A DNA stretch of 64,000 nucleotides, from the NCBI GenBank assembly GCA_963281255.1, contig OY725490.1:4774001-4838000 (forward strand), given 5' to 3'. The notes under the pieces were generated by a model, which worked only from the letters and a program-made list of their open reading frames with translations, was not told the origin of the DNA and searched no databases. This DNA is from Aphrocallistes beatrix (taxonomy: Eukaryota > Porifera > Hexactinellida > Sceptrulophora > Aphrocallistidae). Made by a program: the position numbers and the translations under genes. Positions 11,396-22,183 of the stretch are shown here, one piece after another (positions within the stretch are counted from its first letter, which is position 1; every line of letters starts with the position of its first letter).

Positions 11396-11984
11396 GTTTA
11401 TTTGTGACACGTTTAGATAAATTGATTTTATCCGAATTGAATAAGGTTTTTATGCCATCTGTTTTTTTGTAGTAACGAGGATTGCATTCACTAAATTTGG
11501 CAAAGGTAAACACTTTTTCAATCAATTGTTTCTAACCAACTTGAATACGTATATGCATGCTTCTATAATAACATTCACAGGTCTTAGAAATGACTCGATA
11601 CCATTCTTTACAAAGAGCAGCATCTTTCCGGATATTAAAAACTTGATGAATGATCTACTCCTCTGTAATTGGAAGTAGAGCCAGACGCGACACAAGACAT
11701 CTCGTCTAAATTATAATTAATGCAATTAATATTGTCAAGTGAAGCATTATAAATAAGTAATAGAAATAATATACAGTAAAACAATACATTCCTGTAATGC
11801 ACTATTGTTGTCTTTGAAGCAAATTTAAATATTGTTACATAATATTTTTGAAGATGAATATTTATACAAATATGTGATAATTATATAGTTGAAAATACAG
11901 TATTAATTTAGCGGTTTTAGGACTGAAGTATTTAACCAATCCATGGTACTAATTTTTAGGTGACTACCATTGCCTTACAGCATG
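11396..11984. other. spacer, nothing recognised
   Basis: AT-rich sequence with no long open frame and no family match that I could see. Confidence 0.35.
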
Positions 11985-12834
11985 CAGGTGACTTCGTACT
12001 CAACACTATTTCGTACATAATCATGACAACTTCGTACCCAAAACTCTTCGTACCTAACACATTTGTTTTGTTTAGTGGTCAGTTGTTTTTATTATACAAT
12101 TATAAGTGTTGTCAATGCAGTGGTCACTTGTTTATTTCTCCCACGGAAAAAGTGTCCTTTCTGAGGGGTGTCTATGAAACATTGGGTTGAGTATAGAATT
12201 ACTTCAAATCCCTGGAAGCTTGCTGAACCAAACAATTGATTATGATCAGCCCGAAAAAATTGAAAGCTTGCTGGACCAAACAACTGATTATGATCAATTA
12301 CACACTAATAATAATACGGACACTACATAATTCGTCATTCAATGTCGATAATTATTACATAGTACATACCATTACCAATAGATGAATCTTCTATTGAAGA
12401 GTTTATTGATGATTCTGCCCATGAAAGAAGTAAGAGTGAAATATACGATAATTCCTAGTGGTAATATTTTCCCGTGTAATTTTATATCTCGTACCCTGGT
12501 GGTGTACGAGATATAAAAATACACGGGAAAATATTTCAAATTTGGCTGCGATATCAGGGCAAAGAGATCTCCACGTCCCAATTACTAACGGCAACTAGTC
12601 ATTTAAACGGACCTCTTTCAGGAATTTTTTTAAATTTTAGAAGTATATTGTGATAGTGAACAATTAATATATTAGATTTTTAAATACACTTAAATAATTG
12701 AAACCTTTATACATAAGTGTTATAATCTCGGGTACGAAATGGTGTATGGTACGAAATTGCAATTAGGTACGAAATGGCAAGAGTACGAAGTTGTTTAGTA
12801 GCGAAATGACTTGTATTCGCCTTACACACCTCAC
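11985..12834. repeat. putative non-autonomous element with symmetric TTCGTAC repeats
   Basis: Four TTCGTAC motifs lie in one orientation on the left (about 11992, 12010, 12031, 12047). Four inverted copies GTACGAA lie on the right (about 12732-12785). A strong hairpin at 12463-12535 sits near the centre and also has CTCGTAC/GTACGAG at its tip. GCAGGTGA occurs at 11983-11990 and 12836-12843 and could be an 8-bp target duplication, but the right copy overlaps the next foldback. Superfamily unknown. Confidence 0.55.
12463..12535. repeat. near-perfect 32-bp hairpin
   Basis: Arm 12463-12494 and its inverse 12504-12535 pair almost completely around a 9-base loop. The arm tips read CTCGTAC/GTACGAG and the bases read ATTTTCCCGTGTA/TACACGGGAAAAT. 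It sits inside the TTCGTAC element. Confidence 0.85.
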
Positions 12835-13154
12835 TGCAGGTGAGATTTTGCTTTAAAAATATCCCATCTCCAATGCAATTTCGAGAGAACTATATCAGTA
12901 GGTTTGGAAATCACTACACCCAAAATTTCCTATCGCAAATTTTGTCAAATTTTATTTCTATTTTTTAAGAATAAATGAATTTTGAATAACAATTTTACAC
13001 ACTCATCATTAAATAAAGTACAAGTAAAAGGTTTTATAGGAAAATTTTGGCTGTAGTGATTTCCAGACCTAGTGATATAGTTTTCTCAAAATTATTAATT
13101 GGATTGAATTGGAGATGTAGTATTTTTCCTAGCAAACTCACCTGTAGTGAGGTG
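12827..13154. mobile_element. foldback MITE with about 120-bp arms
   Basis: Left arm starts CACCTCACTGCAGGTGAG and includes AATATCCCATCTCCAATGCA. The inverted arm ends CTCACCTGTAGTGAGGTG at 13154. The two arms meet near 12945 and 13035. No clear target duplication was found. Confidence 0.7.
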
Positions 13155-13185
13155 GGATATTCCCAGCCGCTATTAAATATGTTAT

Positions 13186-13210
13186 TATATATATATATAT
13201 ATATATGTAT
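13186..13210. repeat. TA microsatellite
   Basis: A TATATATA run grading into GTATGTATG. No element was seen inserted in it. Confidence 0.8.
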
Positions 13211-13296
13211 GTATGCCTGTCTGTGTGTAGAGATGCACACTCACCATATAGTAGGTAGGCTCCCCCTCGTGCTGATTTGGGATTTGTTCTGGTTGG

Positions 13297-13512
13297 GGCT
13301 TAAAATTGCAAAGAGCTTACTTCTGAAATGAAAATAATTATTTTTGAGATATTTGGGGTGGTTTTATATCAGCTAATAATTTATATTTTCATGACTTAAA
13401 ATCTACTGGTTAGAGATTGATGAAACTGCCGGAACTATTTGTAACATTAGTAACATATTCGAACTATTTGATGAGTGTACATCTAAAAATTCCATCTTCA
13501 ATTTTTTTGGAG
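13297..13512 (+). repeat. R5 repeat fragment
   Basis: Parts of it match 23920-24240: one block inverted (TTTGGGGTGGTTTTATATCA) and the end block direct (ATGAGTGTACATCTAAAAAT...GAGCACCCTAA). The GAGCACCCTA end followed by TA resembles a Tc1/mariner-type terminus. Confidence 0.55.
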
Positions 13513-13532
13513 CACCCTAATATATGTATATA

Positions 13533-13677
13533 GTACCTACATTAGTAGATCCCGGATTTAAGACCGATTATAAGAACATGCCAGATATAAGAAAATTCTA
13601 CTTTAAAAGTTTAACATATATACCCCATATAGTAATTTATTTTCTCAACGATTTTCTTATAATCGGCATCCATTGTA
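13533..13677. repeat. degenerate pogo-like MITE
   Basis: An inverted pair GACCGATTATAAGAACATGC and TTTTCTTATAATCGGCATCC, the latter followed by ATTGTA. It is short and non-coding; the left end is poorly preserved. Confidence 0.35.
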
Positions 13678-13693
13678 TAGTACATAATTAATT

Positions 13694-14335
13694 ATTTGAA
13701 GAAACTGCCACGTGCAGAGAACTGATTTTATGTTGGAGTCTTTTAAGTATGGCTCTTCTAAGTTCGGACCTCAGACAATAATTTTTATTCACATGTAATA
13801 TCGACGTCATTTTCGCGTTTTTTATGGTAAAAAATTCAATTTTTCGACTATAACTAATTTTAGTTGATAGAAGGCTGAATATTAATAGACTGTGTTTATG
13901 AATATTCTTCACATATGCTACAACATAGGCGTCGGAGCCGGTCTGGCAGGTTCGGTGGTCGCCGGACCAATGCTTACTCCAATTATTTTCATAGTTACAT
14001 TAGTGCTTACTATCGAAGCGTTGTTTTGATTTAATGTACGAAATTTACGTGTATTTCAACATTTTATCGAGAAGTATATATTACTTTCGATGAATCTGGC
14101 AATATTATACGATAAATGTTATCAGCTTTCGGGTGCTTTGCCCCTGGACCCCACTGGGGATCTTACAGCGCCCCCTCAAACGCCCAGTTTAATGTTGCGT
14201 CCCCAACGTTATTAAAATCCTTGGTTACGCCGGATCTATCTGGTACGGTACCGGCGCCCCGTGCAGTTAACATCAAAAATTGATTACTCATCCTTCTGTT
14301 ATGACGTTGTTATTATGCATCAAAAAGTGAAAATT
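13694..14335 (-). repeat. R1 copy c, split by a hAT-like MITE
   Basis: The inverted AT-rich end (GAAGAAACTGCCACGTGCAG) and the middle block to 13924 are separated from the continuation at 14271 (ATCAAAAATTGATTACTCAT) by the insertion 13925-14270. The CRE-like site reads TTATGACGTTG at about 14300 and is mutated. The GC-rich end is missing. Confidence 0.75.
13925..14270. mobile_element. hAT-like MITE in R1
   Basis: The insertion point is clear from R1 continuity. Ends are roughly inverted: ATAGGCGTCGGAGCCGGTCT and CTATCTGGTACGGTACCGGC. Flanks GCTACAAC and AGTTAAC are only loosely similar. Its GC content is higher than its surroundings. Confidence 0.45.
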
Positions 14336-14611
14336 TAAGAAGGATATTGGAGTCTATAATACAAGTACATATATTATCATACAGAGAAGGTACATTTTAA
14401 TGAGCAAAATTCTAAACAATTTAAAATTCAAATTAAATGTTTATAGTTTTAAAAATTGGGTGTATGAGGCGTCCTGAAGCCACAATCTTAGTATATTAAA
14501 TTTTCGGAAAAAAATTAAAGGTTACTTTCCACTAAATATGCGATGCACCCCTGTGTTTAGTCAAATTAACTTAACTTAATGTCACTATCGAATTGAATTT
14601 ATATTTTCTAG

Positions 14612-14913
14612 GTCATTCCTCAAACAAAAAGGCAAAAATTCTTTGTGATGAAACTCCACAGAAGAAACGAAGTTCGAACCGTCTTTTGAACAAGATAAAA
14701 AGAGAACAGCAATTTTATGGTCTTTTATTAAATGATGATTCGATAGTATTAGAATCTCCACAAAAGCCTTTTTATTCGGAAGTGGGAAATGGGAAGTTTT
14801 TATCCCTACATCAAAATGATCATTTTATTGATCATGAAGGGAATTTTAAACGTTCATCAAGCGTTTTTCATTCTCCTTTACACAGATTTAAAAGCTCTTC
14901 AAATTTTATATGA
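14612..14913 (+). CDS. candidate terminal exon of a host gene
   Basis: An open frame of about 100 codons ends at the stop 14911-14913. It is preceded by a pyrimidine-rich tract and acceptor (TTATATTTTCTAG, AG at 14610-14611), so an exon would start at 14612 with two bases of a split codon and read HSSNKKAKILCDETPQKKRS onward. A poly(A) signal AATAAA lies at 15016-15021. The protein is basic, rich in serine, lysine and asparagine, and not low-complexity; it resembles no TE protein that I know. No upstream exon was found in the window. The family is not recognised, and chance openness in AT-rich DNA remains possible. Confidence 0.4.
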
Positions 14914-15015
14914 AAATAGAATTGAGATTTCTTTAGCAGTCCAAATTTGAATTCTCTCATGAAATCCTCTTTTGTTTGGACAATTCACTTAAAACAAAAA
15001 CAATTAACTTACGTG

Positions 15016-15021
15016 AATAAA
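15016..15021 (+). terminator. candidate poly(A) signal AATAAA
   Basis: A canonical AATAAA about 100 bases after the stop of the candidate exon 14612-14913. The motif is common by chance in AT-rich DNA, so it is only supporting evidence. Confidence 0.3.
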
Positions 15022-15157
15022 TGACATTCATATAATACGATCATATACGTAATAGGTCATAAAATAGGTATCTGTGTTAAAAAAATATGAACAATTCCAT
15101 TATTTAAAAAGCTTAATCACTTTTTGATAGTTATATCATTTGTGGAAAATATTGATA

Positions 15158-16092
15158 CAGCATACCCTCGCTAATTCATACCTCGTAGTTCGAACCCTTA
15201 TCAATCCGAACACTTCATTCCTATAATCTGAACACCCAAAATATAATCTTAGTCGCCTCTCTATGTTTCAAATCAACGTTTATAATATTATATACACCAA
15301 GGGGACAAAAGTATTTGAACATTTCATTATTTTAGATACAAACTGTACTAAATGGGTCTATTCATGAAGAGGTATACTTCTAAATGGTATGGGATACAGC
15401 TAATCGGATTCCAAATTTACCTACACCAACCGGACAAAGGTATTTCAACACTTGATTCTTTCTCATACAAATAATACTAAAATGGGTCTATTCATGAAGA
15501 GGGTTACTTCTTAACTGTATGGGATGCAGCTAATTGGATTCCAGATCTGAATAATACGCATTCAAATTAGTCACAGGTTAATTTTTCTAATTAATCATTC
15601 ATTCCTAACTTTTTGTAATTATCAATCAGTGCCAACTTATGCCACATACACCCATTTTTACCACTATACATGATGTCAATGAATTACCTATGGTGGCTCA
15701 GGCTGTTGAGATTGTTCATTGAGTTGAATAATTTATTAGTTATGTTCAAATATGACTAATTCGAATGTGTATATTTCGAATCTGAAATCAGAATTTTAGT
15801 ATCTCTTTGAATTTGAATCTATTGTCCTTCATGAAAAGATCTAAATTAAATTATTTGTATGGGAAAGTTTCAAGTGTTCAAACACCTTGTCCGGTTGGTG
15901 TATTTCAATGATTGGGAATCCTCGTTAAAAAGCAATCATAACAAAATATTATTCTTAATATTCTAAAAATACAAATGTATTATCATTAATATCCCATTGA
16001 ATTAGTGTTATTTCACTTATCGGAACAAATTCACCAATCCGAACGAGTTTTTCGATCATTGGAACAGAGATGTTCGAATTAGCGAGGTAGTC
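15158..16092. mobile_element. pogo-like MITE carrying a nested R2 element
   Basis: The left end CAGCATACCCTCGCTAATTC follows TA (15156-15157). The right end GTTCGAATTAGCGAGGTAGTCT is the degraded inverse. It matches the 6766-7080 family inverted, with 606 bp of an R2 element inserted at 15295-15900. Confidence 0.75.
15295..15900. mobile_element. R2 MITE with duplicated left end
   Basis: Ends are CACCAAGGGGACAAAAGTAT and inverted CACCTTGTCCGGTTGGTG, with TA on both sides (15293-15294, 15901-15902). The first ~125 bp are repeated in tandem: a second CACCAACCGGACAAAGGTAT starts at about 15423. It is non-coding. Related copies lie at 39784, 59924 and 63366. Confidence 0.8.
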
Positions 16093-16182
16093 TAAAATTT
16101 TCCAACCTTAAATAACTGAATTATAGTCGAAGAAGTTTCTACTTATAAAAATGAGAATATATAGTATATATTTATGTATATA

Positions 16183-16570
16183 CAGTGGAACCTGTATATA
16201 ACGGCCAACCAAGGGACTGGACAAAATTGGCCGTTATGCACAGGTGACCGTTATATACAGGTGACTGTCTAAATCCCCAAAAGATATCAACGTAGTGCAA
16301 TAAATATCAAGTTTTTAGAAATCCATACTTGAAGTAATTACATGAAAGTTGTTTATCGTTCGTAACAGGTCCTGTAGTAAACACATAAAAAGGTGATGGC
16401 CGTTATAGACAGTTGTAGGGTCAGTAAGGGACTACAAACGGGTAGCCGCTAGCAGCGTTGAGCGGATGACTGCTATACACAGATACTCAGGTTCAATATT
16501 ATGGAATTTCGGACGGGACTGTTAATTGGTGACCGCTATAGTCAGGTGACCGTTATAGCAGGTTCGACTG
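16183..16570. mobile_element. pogo-like MITE, GGCCGTTATA type
   Basis: Ends are CAGTGGAACCTGTATATAAC and inverted ...GCAGGTTCGACTG, with TA at 16181-16182 and 16571-16572. The terminal motif (GGCCGTTATA, ACCGTTATA, ACAGGTGA) is repeated inside. A second copy lies at 46186-46537. Confidence 0.9.
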
Positions 16571-16649
16571 TATATTCTCTCTCGTTTTTGATAATGAAAT
16601 CAATGGATTTATGAAATATTTCCATAGTGAATGAAAGGTATCTGGTGCT

Positions 16650-16911
16650 AAATCGTCATAGAACATCGATTATGGGGACATTTTTTACAGAAGCAGTGAC
16701 CTTGATTCTCGATTTTCTCTGCATGCCAGTACACATTTTACCCATAAACTCACCATACAAAACACAGTTCCAGGTCTTAGACTCGAAAAATCTTTTACAA
16801 TCATTGAAAATATTCGAATTACTATCTCTAAAGACCATAATAACTACATTGTTTGAGTATAAGACATTTTATACCTAACGAAGCTTGTATCAGATCTTAT
16901 GAGCAACCCTG
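16650..16911 (-). mobile_element. Tc1/mariner-type MITE fragment (T4 family)
   Basis: Read inverted from 16911 it begins CAGGGTTGCTCATAAGATCT and matches 21699-21983 over its length (for example GTTATTATGGTCTTTAGA). TA follows at 16912-16913. The other end was not found. Confidence 0.6.
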
Positions 16912-16920
16912 TATATATAT

Positions 16921-17404
16921 ACAAGCGCGCTTCGATTGCTTGCGCTGCGCAGCTGGCAGACACTGTGTCCGCCGGAGGCTCCCTTCGGTCGCCTGGGGTC
17001 ACATTAGTTAATTATAAGGGAGATAGCATCTCTAAATATGTCCATCTTAGCGTAAAAATTGTTATCACTCGAAAAATCCAAATTTGTCAATTTTCAAAAT
17101 TTTGATGCGTAATGATAACAGAGTGATTAGTCATCATTTTTGATGGTAGTTACATCATATGTTAGGTATATTAATATGCATTTTCTATTAAAATTTCAGC
17201 CTTCTATCACTTAAAATGGTTATGCTCGAAAAACTGCAATTTCTAATTATAAAAAAGGTGACAATGATGTCATAATTCCATGATGAGTCGACATTTTCGT
17301 CTGAACTCAGAACTTACTGGAGCCATAGCCAAAAGACTCCCACATGCCAAAAATCAGCTTTCTGTGACTTTTTGTTTCTTCAATCAATTCGTTACAGATA
17401 TATA
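16921..17404 (+). repeat. R1 copy d
   Basis: Nearly complete body from ACAAGCGCGC to CGTTACAGATATA. Its inverted cap (ATTAATCGAGTTTAAATAGT...GGAT, 18617-18643) lies beyond the Tc1-like element that inserted in the TA-rich right flank. CRE sites are mutated (ATGATGTCAT). Confidence 0.85.
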
Positions 17405-18610
17405 CAGGGTGTATCATAAGTGTTGTCGGGTATTATAATTGAATGTAAAAACCCAGAATGTATATCATGTATGTATATATTTTCATTTATTTATGTAATC
17501 TCCTCGACTATCTATTACTGATTTAACACGATCAGGCATGCTGGCGACTAGATTTTCCAAGATATTCTGGTCAATGCTTGCCCAGGCCTTTTTACTTGAA
17601 AAATCTTTTAGTGACATTCTCCATTTTACTGACACTATCCTTCAAAATCGACCATAGATTCTTGATAGGATTGAGATCGGGTGAGTTGCCTGGCCACTCC
17701 CCTTTACGCCAAAACCCTGGGAAATGCTCTGCATACCAGGCCTGAGTCAAATTTGCTGTGTGTGCTGGGGCACCATCCTGCATGAAAATAAAATTCGACA
17801 TGTTTGAGAGCATTGACTTCTCCATTATTGAACCATAATCCGACCTACGTTTAATGGCATCTTTACAGGTCTTTTCCAAAATATATTTTCGGTAGTAACA
17901 ACCATTTATCGTCTGTTTTGCGGAACAATATGCAACTCAGATACTGCACGATGTGACATCATTCCCCAGACGTTAATTTTTCGTGGAAATTTGACTTGAA
18001 CACAAGGATCAACCTCAGCTGAATTCCGAGCCCAAACACGATCATTTTGTCTATTTGGGGTTTTGAAAAGGATCTCACTCCTAAGCTATCCCTGAGATAT
18101 CGGTAACATTTGAATGGGATATAGGATATCCCCTATTACTCACTATTCTTGCCAGTTTCCTAGTAGATTTTCCTCTCTTACCGAGAGATTTCGAAATCAT
18201 AATTTGGCGACCTTTTTAACAGTTGAATTTCGTCCAGGGCGACTTTTGGTCTTTTGAGATTCTCCAAGTTTCTCCTTGTGCCACCAACGTTCGATTGATC
18301 TCAAACTAACTCGAAGCTTTAATGCAATATCCTTCTGACTCATTCCTGCATTCAACATTCCAATGGCCTGCGTACGGAAGTCTAAACCATGATCTCGGAC
18401 ATTCATTTTCCTGGAAATAATAGGTTGACAGCGTTAGTAAAAATTCTGGAATTTCAGTTTAGCTAGAAATAGATGAAGTTATTTTCTGCAAAGTGCAACC
18501 GGATACTAAGCAATACTGAACTAATAAATGAAGACTACTTGTGGTTATAATACAATAGTATGACTACTTTGGAAACTCTACTACCCGACAACACTTATGA
18601 TACACCCTTG
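17405..18610 (-). mobile_element. DD37E Tc1-like element (T3)
   Basis: Terminal inverted repeats of about 29 bp: CAGGGTGTATCATAAGTGTT... at 17405 and ...AACACTTATGATACACCCTT at the right, with TA flanks at 17403-17404 and 18611-18612. At about 1.2 kb it is full length. It inserted in the TA-rich flank of R1 copy d. Confidence 0.85.
17592..18406 (-). pseudogene. DD37E Tc1-like transposase with E-to-K change
   Basis: The start ATG at 18406 gives MNVRDHGLDFRTQAIGMLNA, followed by the GMSQKDIALKLRVSLRSIERW helix-turn-helix. Later motifs lie in shifted frames: RVWARNSAEVDP and NVWGMMSHRAVSELH in the core, then MQDGAPAHTANLTQ with the second catalytic aspartate (about 17790). The third catalytic block reads PDLNPIKNLWSILKD, where Tc1 proteins normally have NPIENLW. 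The acidic residue, 37 positions after the second aspartate, is therefore lysine. With frameshifts between 17880 and 18200 the gene is dead twice over. Confidence 0.8.
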
Positions 18611-18643
18611 TATATACATTAATCGAGTTTAAATAGTAAGGAT

Positions 18644-19190
18644 GTACTATATATATAAACATTAATCGGTGTTTTAATAGTGAGATTACGGAAAAAGATT
18701 TAGAATAAATTTGAGCCGCTAAAATTATCAAGACACATATATTTATAAGGATATGGACGTAAATTGGTTGTGGCATTAATGAAATTGATATCGTACATTA
18801 TTTAACATAACAGGCTCTATTTTCTCCTGTTTCTTAATCATTTTCAACAGGGTTCTAAAGTTTATTCAAAAATTTTTGCCAGGCATGAAGCGAAGAAATG
18901 ATAAATCTACAAACTAGAACTAGTAATTCATAACCTACTACCAAAGCATTCTCTACACTGAGGCAATGGTGCTCCCTATATTTTTTGGACCACGGATTGG
19001 TTACTATCTTCAGACTTATTTACATCACTGACAAAATGTCTTCTGTGCAAAATTATTGAAATTAATAACCGAAATATCTATACAATATAGTCAGGTGCTT
19101 AAATCTGTATTCAAAAATGTGTATAATAATCACGATATTACGCAATGAGCTATAATTACGACAAATTTAACTTCTTGCATACTTTTCGCA
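18644..19190. other. spacer with R1 cap debris
   Basis: A second R1-cap-like stretch (ATTAATCGGTGTTTTAATAG) occurs at about 18660-18690. Nothing else is recognised. Confidence 0.35.
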
Positions 19191-19198
19191 GTCAGGAT

Positions 19199-19327
19199 CA
19201 GTGTTTCCCGCCAAGCGCGCTATTTAGCACGCTTTACTTGTCCAGTAACCTGATTTTGTTATGAAATAATTTCAATTTATTCGCATAAACCGCACAAAAA
19301 ATTCAAAATTAACGCGCGGAAACACTG
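19199..19327. mobile_element. short hAT-type MITE (129 bp)
   Basis: Ends are CAGTGTTTCCCGCCAAGCGC and inverted GCGCGGAAACACTG. Flanking 8-mers GTCAGGAT (19191-19198) and GTCAGAAT (19328-19335) match at 7 of 8 positions. It is non-coding. Confidence 0.85.
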
Positions 19328-19335
19328 GTCAGAAT

Positions 19336-20170
19336 AAAGTATTAATGTTTTTTTAGCGTTAGAAAACTCACTTTCGACCAGTTTTTGAAAATATCCGGAA
19401 AATTTCATTGGGATGTATCACATTCCTGCTTTGCTAGGGAAACGTAACCCGACTAACTTGGACTATATCGTAATAACTGTTAGTATAATAAATGATTTCA
19501 TATGATAGATATTAGGCGACTTCCCATTCACTAGTCTTACAGTTATGCGCCAAAATGTCATCAAAAATATTGACCCATTTAGGCGAATACATTGTATTAT
19601 TAGTGAGTGAGAAATTGCCTACAACCTAGTATTATATTACATCTTTTATTAGTGTTTAGCACTTACAGTTATTGAGATATAGCTCAAGTTAGTCAGAATG
19701 CACCCTGGCAATTTCTATTAGGCGATAATATTTTTCTACCTCTAAATACAAAGTTTATGATATATTAGACAAATTATCAAATATGACCAATATCCTAAAT
19801 TGTCTAATAACTCGTGCACAATTAATTAGTTATTGAAATGATATCATCACTTATTAAGAAGTAGCCGATGAACTATCATTTATAGTTAAATTTCAATGTC
19901 TAGCTTTTGCGGGTTAAATTTATGATCCCAGCTGACCAAAAACGTTGCCATAGCAACACTGGAATGTAGCAACATTCCTTGAGAAAATCCCCAATTTCTT
20001 TGCATTTAAAACCCATTCACTACTAAGTTATATTGCGAAAAACCTTTGAAGTGTCCATAAAATGCCTAATGAAAGCACTAAAATTGTCACGAATATAACC
20101 TATTGCACAATCATATGATTGGTAATCTAAATTATGAAAATGGATCTGGGTCTTTGGCGTCATATTTTAA
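19336..20170. other. spacer, nothing recognised
   Basis: AT-rich sequence without long open frames or matches to the other families described here. Confidence 0.35.
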
Positions 20171-20650
20171 GCCCGCATCGCTTGCTTGCGCTGCGCGACT
20201 CCCAAATACTTTGTGTCCGCTGGAGGCGTCCTTTAGGCGCCTTGGCTCTCACTGATTAATTATAAAGTGGATAACATCTCTAAATACGTCTGTCTTACTG
20301 TTCTAATCGATATTACTTACTAAATCACAACATTTGTCAAAATTTCCATTCTTGATGCGTACTAATGGCATAATAACACGGTTATGATTGATCATTTGAG
20401 ATGAGAGTCGTATCATAATTGAGATCCATTAATAAACATATTCGATTAAAATCTAAGCCTATATTCCCTAACATAGCTGGATTATAGTTACAAAACTTAA
20501 ATTTATAATTATGGTGACAATAACGTCATTATTTCCTGGTGAATCGACACTTTCGTCTGAGTTCAGAACTTAGTGGATCCATATACAAAATATTCCCACA
20601 TGCCAAAATCAGTTTTCTGTGTCCCAGTTTCTTCAATCAATTCGTTCCAG
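20171..20650 (+). repeat. R1 copy e
   Basis: Starts GCATCGCTTGCTTGCGCTGC; the GC palindrome is decayed. The body follows the R1 order through GTTTCTTCAATCAATTCGTT. CRE position reads AATAACGTCATTA (mutated). Confidence 0.8.
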
Positions 20651-20664
20651 GTATGTAGTACGAG

Positions 20665-21180
20665 GAGGTATCATAAAGCTTAAATTATCACCCGGAAGTT
20701 ATGGAGCTATGTCGATGACATTTTGTCAGTGTAATCACTGGTCCTTATGCACATGATGGTCCGAAAATGTTCTTTCAACTTCTTCTACTTTTTTAATTGA
20801 TGACACTAGATTTCAGTAACCTGCAAGATGGATAAGGTTGATTCTCGCACGGCCAGCAATCCAAGTTGTCTCAGATAACCAAACACTAGAATTTTATGAA
20901 CTATCTTACTCTCAAAATACCTAACAATTACTCAATGGTAGCTTAAACAAAGATTCTGGGTAAATACGAATTGAAGATCAAAGGAGGTACATGCTGAATA
21001 ACCGGATATATCCCTTGACTATGCTGTCTAAATTTGAAATAGAGGAATGTGATTCAGCTAGTGCTCTTAATATTATGACGGCCTGCGGAAGATTAAGAAA
21101 CGGTGGGAGAAATGTGTGAATCTGGGCGATGATTATGTAGAGAAGTCTTAAGTAAAAAAAGACTTGAGGAGTTTCTGTCT
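20665..21180 (+). pseudogene. mariner remnant, heavily deleted
   Basis: A start-like MDKVDSRTA occurs at about 20828. Near the end RKIKKRWEKCVNLGDDYVEK (about 21088-21150) resembles the C-terminus of SETMAR-type mariner transposases. Almost all of the catalytic domain is missing. The left edge GAGGTATCATAAAGCTT may be a terminal repeat, but its partner is not clear. Confidence 0.45.
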
Positions 21181-21192
21181 CCTATACTTCAT

Positions 21193-21698
21193 ACAAGCGC
21201 GCGCTTCGCTAGCTTCGCGGTGTGGAGCTGGCGGACACTTTGTATCCGCCAGAGGCACCCTGTGAGCGCCTGTGGTCACCATTGATTAATTATTTGGGAG
21301 TTAACATCTCGAAATACGTCTGTCCTACTGTTATAATCGATATCGCACGATAAATCGTAAATTTGTCAATTTTTAGAAATTTTTGATGTGTAATAATGAC
21401 GTCATAACAGAGTGGTGAGTGCTCCTTTTTTGATGATAGTTGCAGCATATGTGAAATATATTAATATACACATTCTATTAAAATTTCAGCCTTTTATCAC
21501 CTGAAATGGCTGAGTTATAGTCGAAAAAATGAGATATCTAATTATAAAAAAGGTGACAATGACGTCATAATTCCATGATGATTCGACATTTTGGTCTGAG
21601 CTCTGAACTTAGTGGAGCCATAGCCAAAGACTTCTACATGCCAAAAATCAGCTTTCTCTGCCTTGCAGTTTCTTCAATCAATTCGTTAAAGATATATA
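21193..21698 (+). repeat. R1 copy f
   Basis: Starts ACAAGCGCGCGCTTCGC and runs to CGTTAAAGATATA. It contains two exact TGACGTCA motifs (about 21398 and 21560). A T4-family element starts immediately at 21699 in its TA-rich flank. Confidence 0.9.
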
Positions 21699-21983
21699 CA
21701 GGGTGGCTTGTAAGTTCTGTCCCAAGCTTTATTAAGTATAAAATTTCTTAAACTCAAACAATCTTAGTTATTATGGTCTTTAGATATTGTAATTCGAATA
21801 TTTTCAATGATTTTAAAATATTATTCGATTCTATGACTTAGAAATATGTTTTGTATAGTGAGTTTTGAGAAAAAAAAATGTGTCCTGGCACGCAGCGAAA
21901 ATCGTGAATCAGGGCCCACTGCATTTCAAGTTATTATCCCGGAGTCTTCAAATCCTAGGAGAAATTAGCTCACACATTTTCCT
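21699..21983 (+). mobile_element. T4-family Tc1/mariner-type element, cut by gap
   Basis: Starts CAGGGTGGCTTGTAAGTTCT after TA (21697-21698). It matches inverted the fragment ending at 16911. The region VSWHAAKIVNQGPLHFK (about 21880-21930) could be a transposase N-terminal remnant, but this is uncertain. The right side is lost in the run of N. Confidence 0.55.
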
Positions 21984-22183
21984 NNNNNNNNNNNNNNNNN
22001 NNNNNNNNNNNNNNNNNNNNNNNNNNNNNNNNNNNNNNNNNNNNNNNNNNNNNNNNNNNNNNNNNNNNNNNNNNNNNNNNNNNNNNNNNNNNNNNNNNNN
22101 NNNNNNNNNNNNNNNNNNNNNNNNNNNNNNNNNNNNNNNNNNNNNNNNNNNNNNNNNNNNNNNNNNNNNNNNNNNNNNNNNNN
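21984..22183. other. assembly gap of 200 N
   Basis: A run of 200 undetermined bases. The left flank is a T4-family element and the right flank is an inverted R1 copy, so repeats probably broke the assembly here. The true gap length may differ. Confidence 0.98.
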
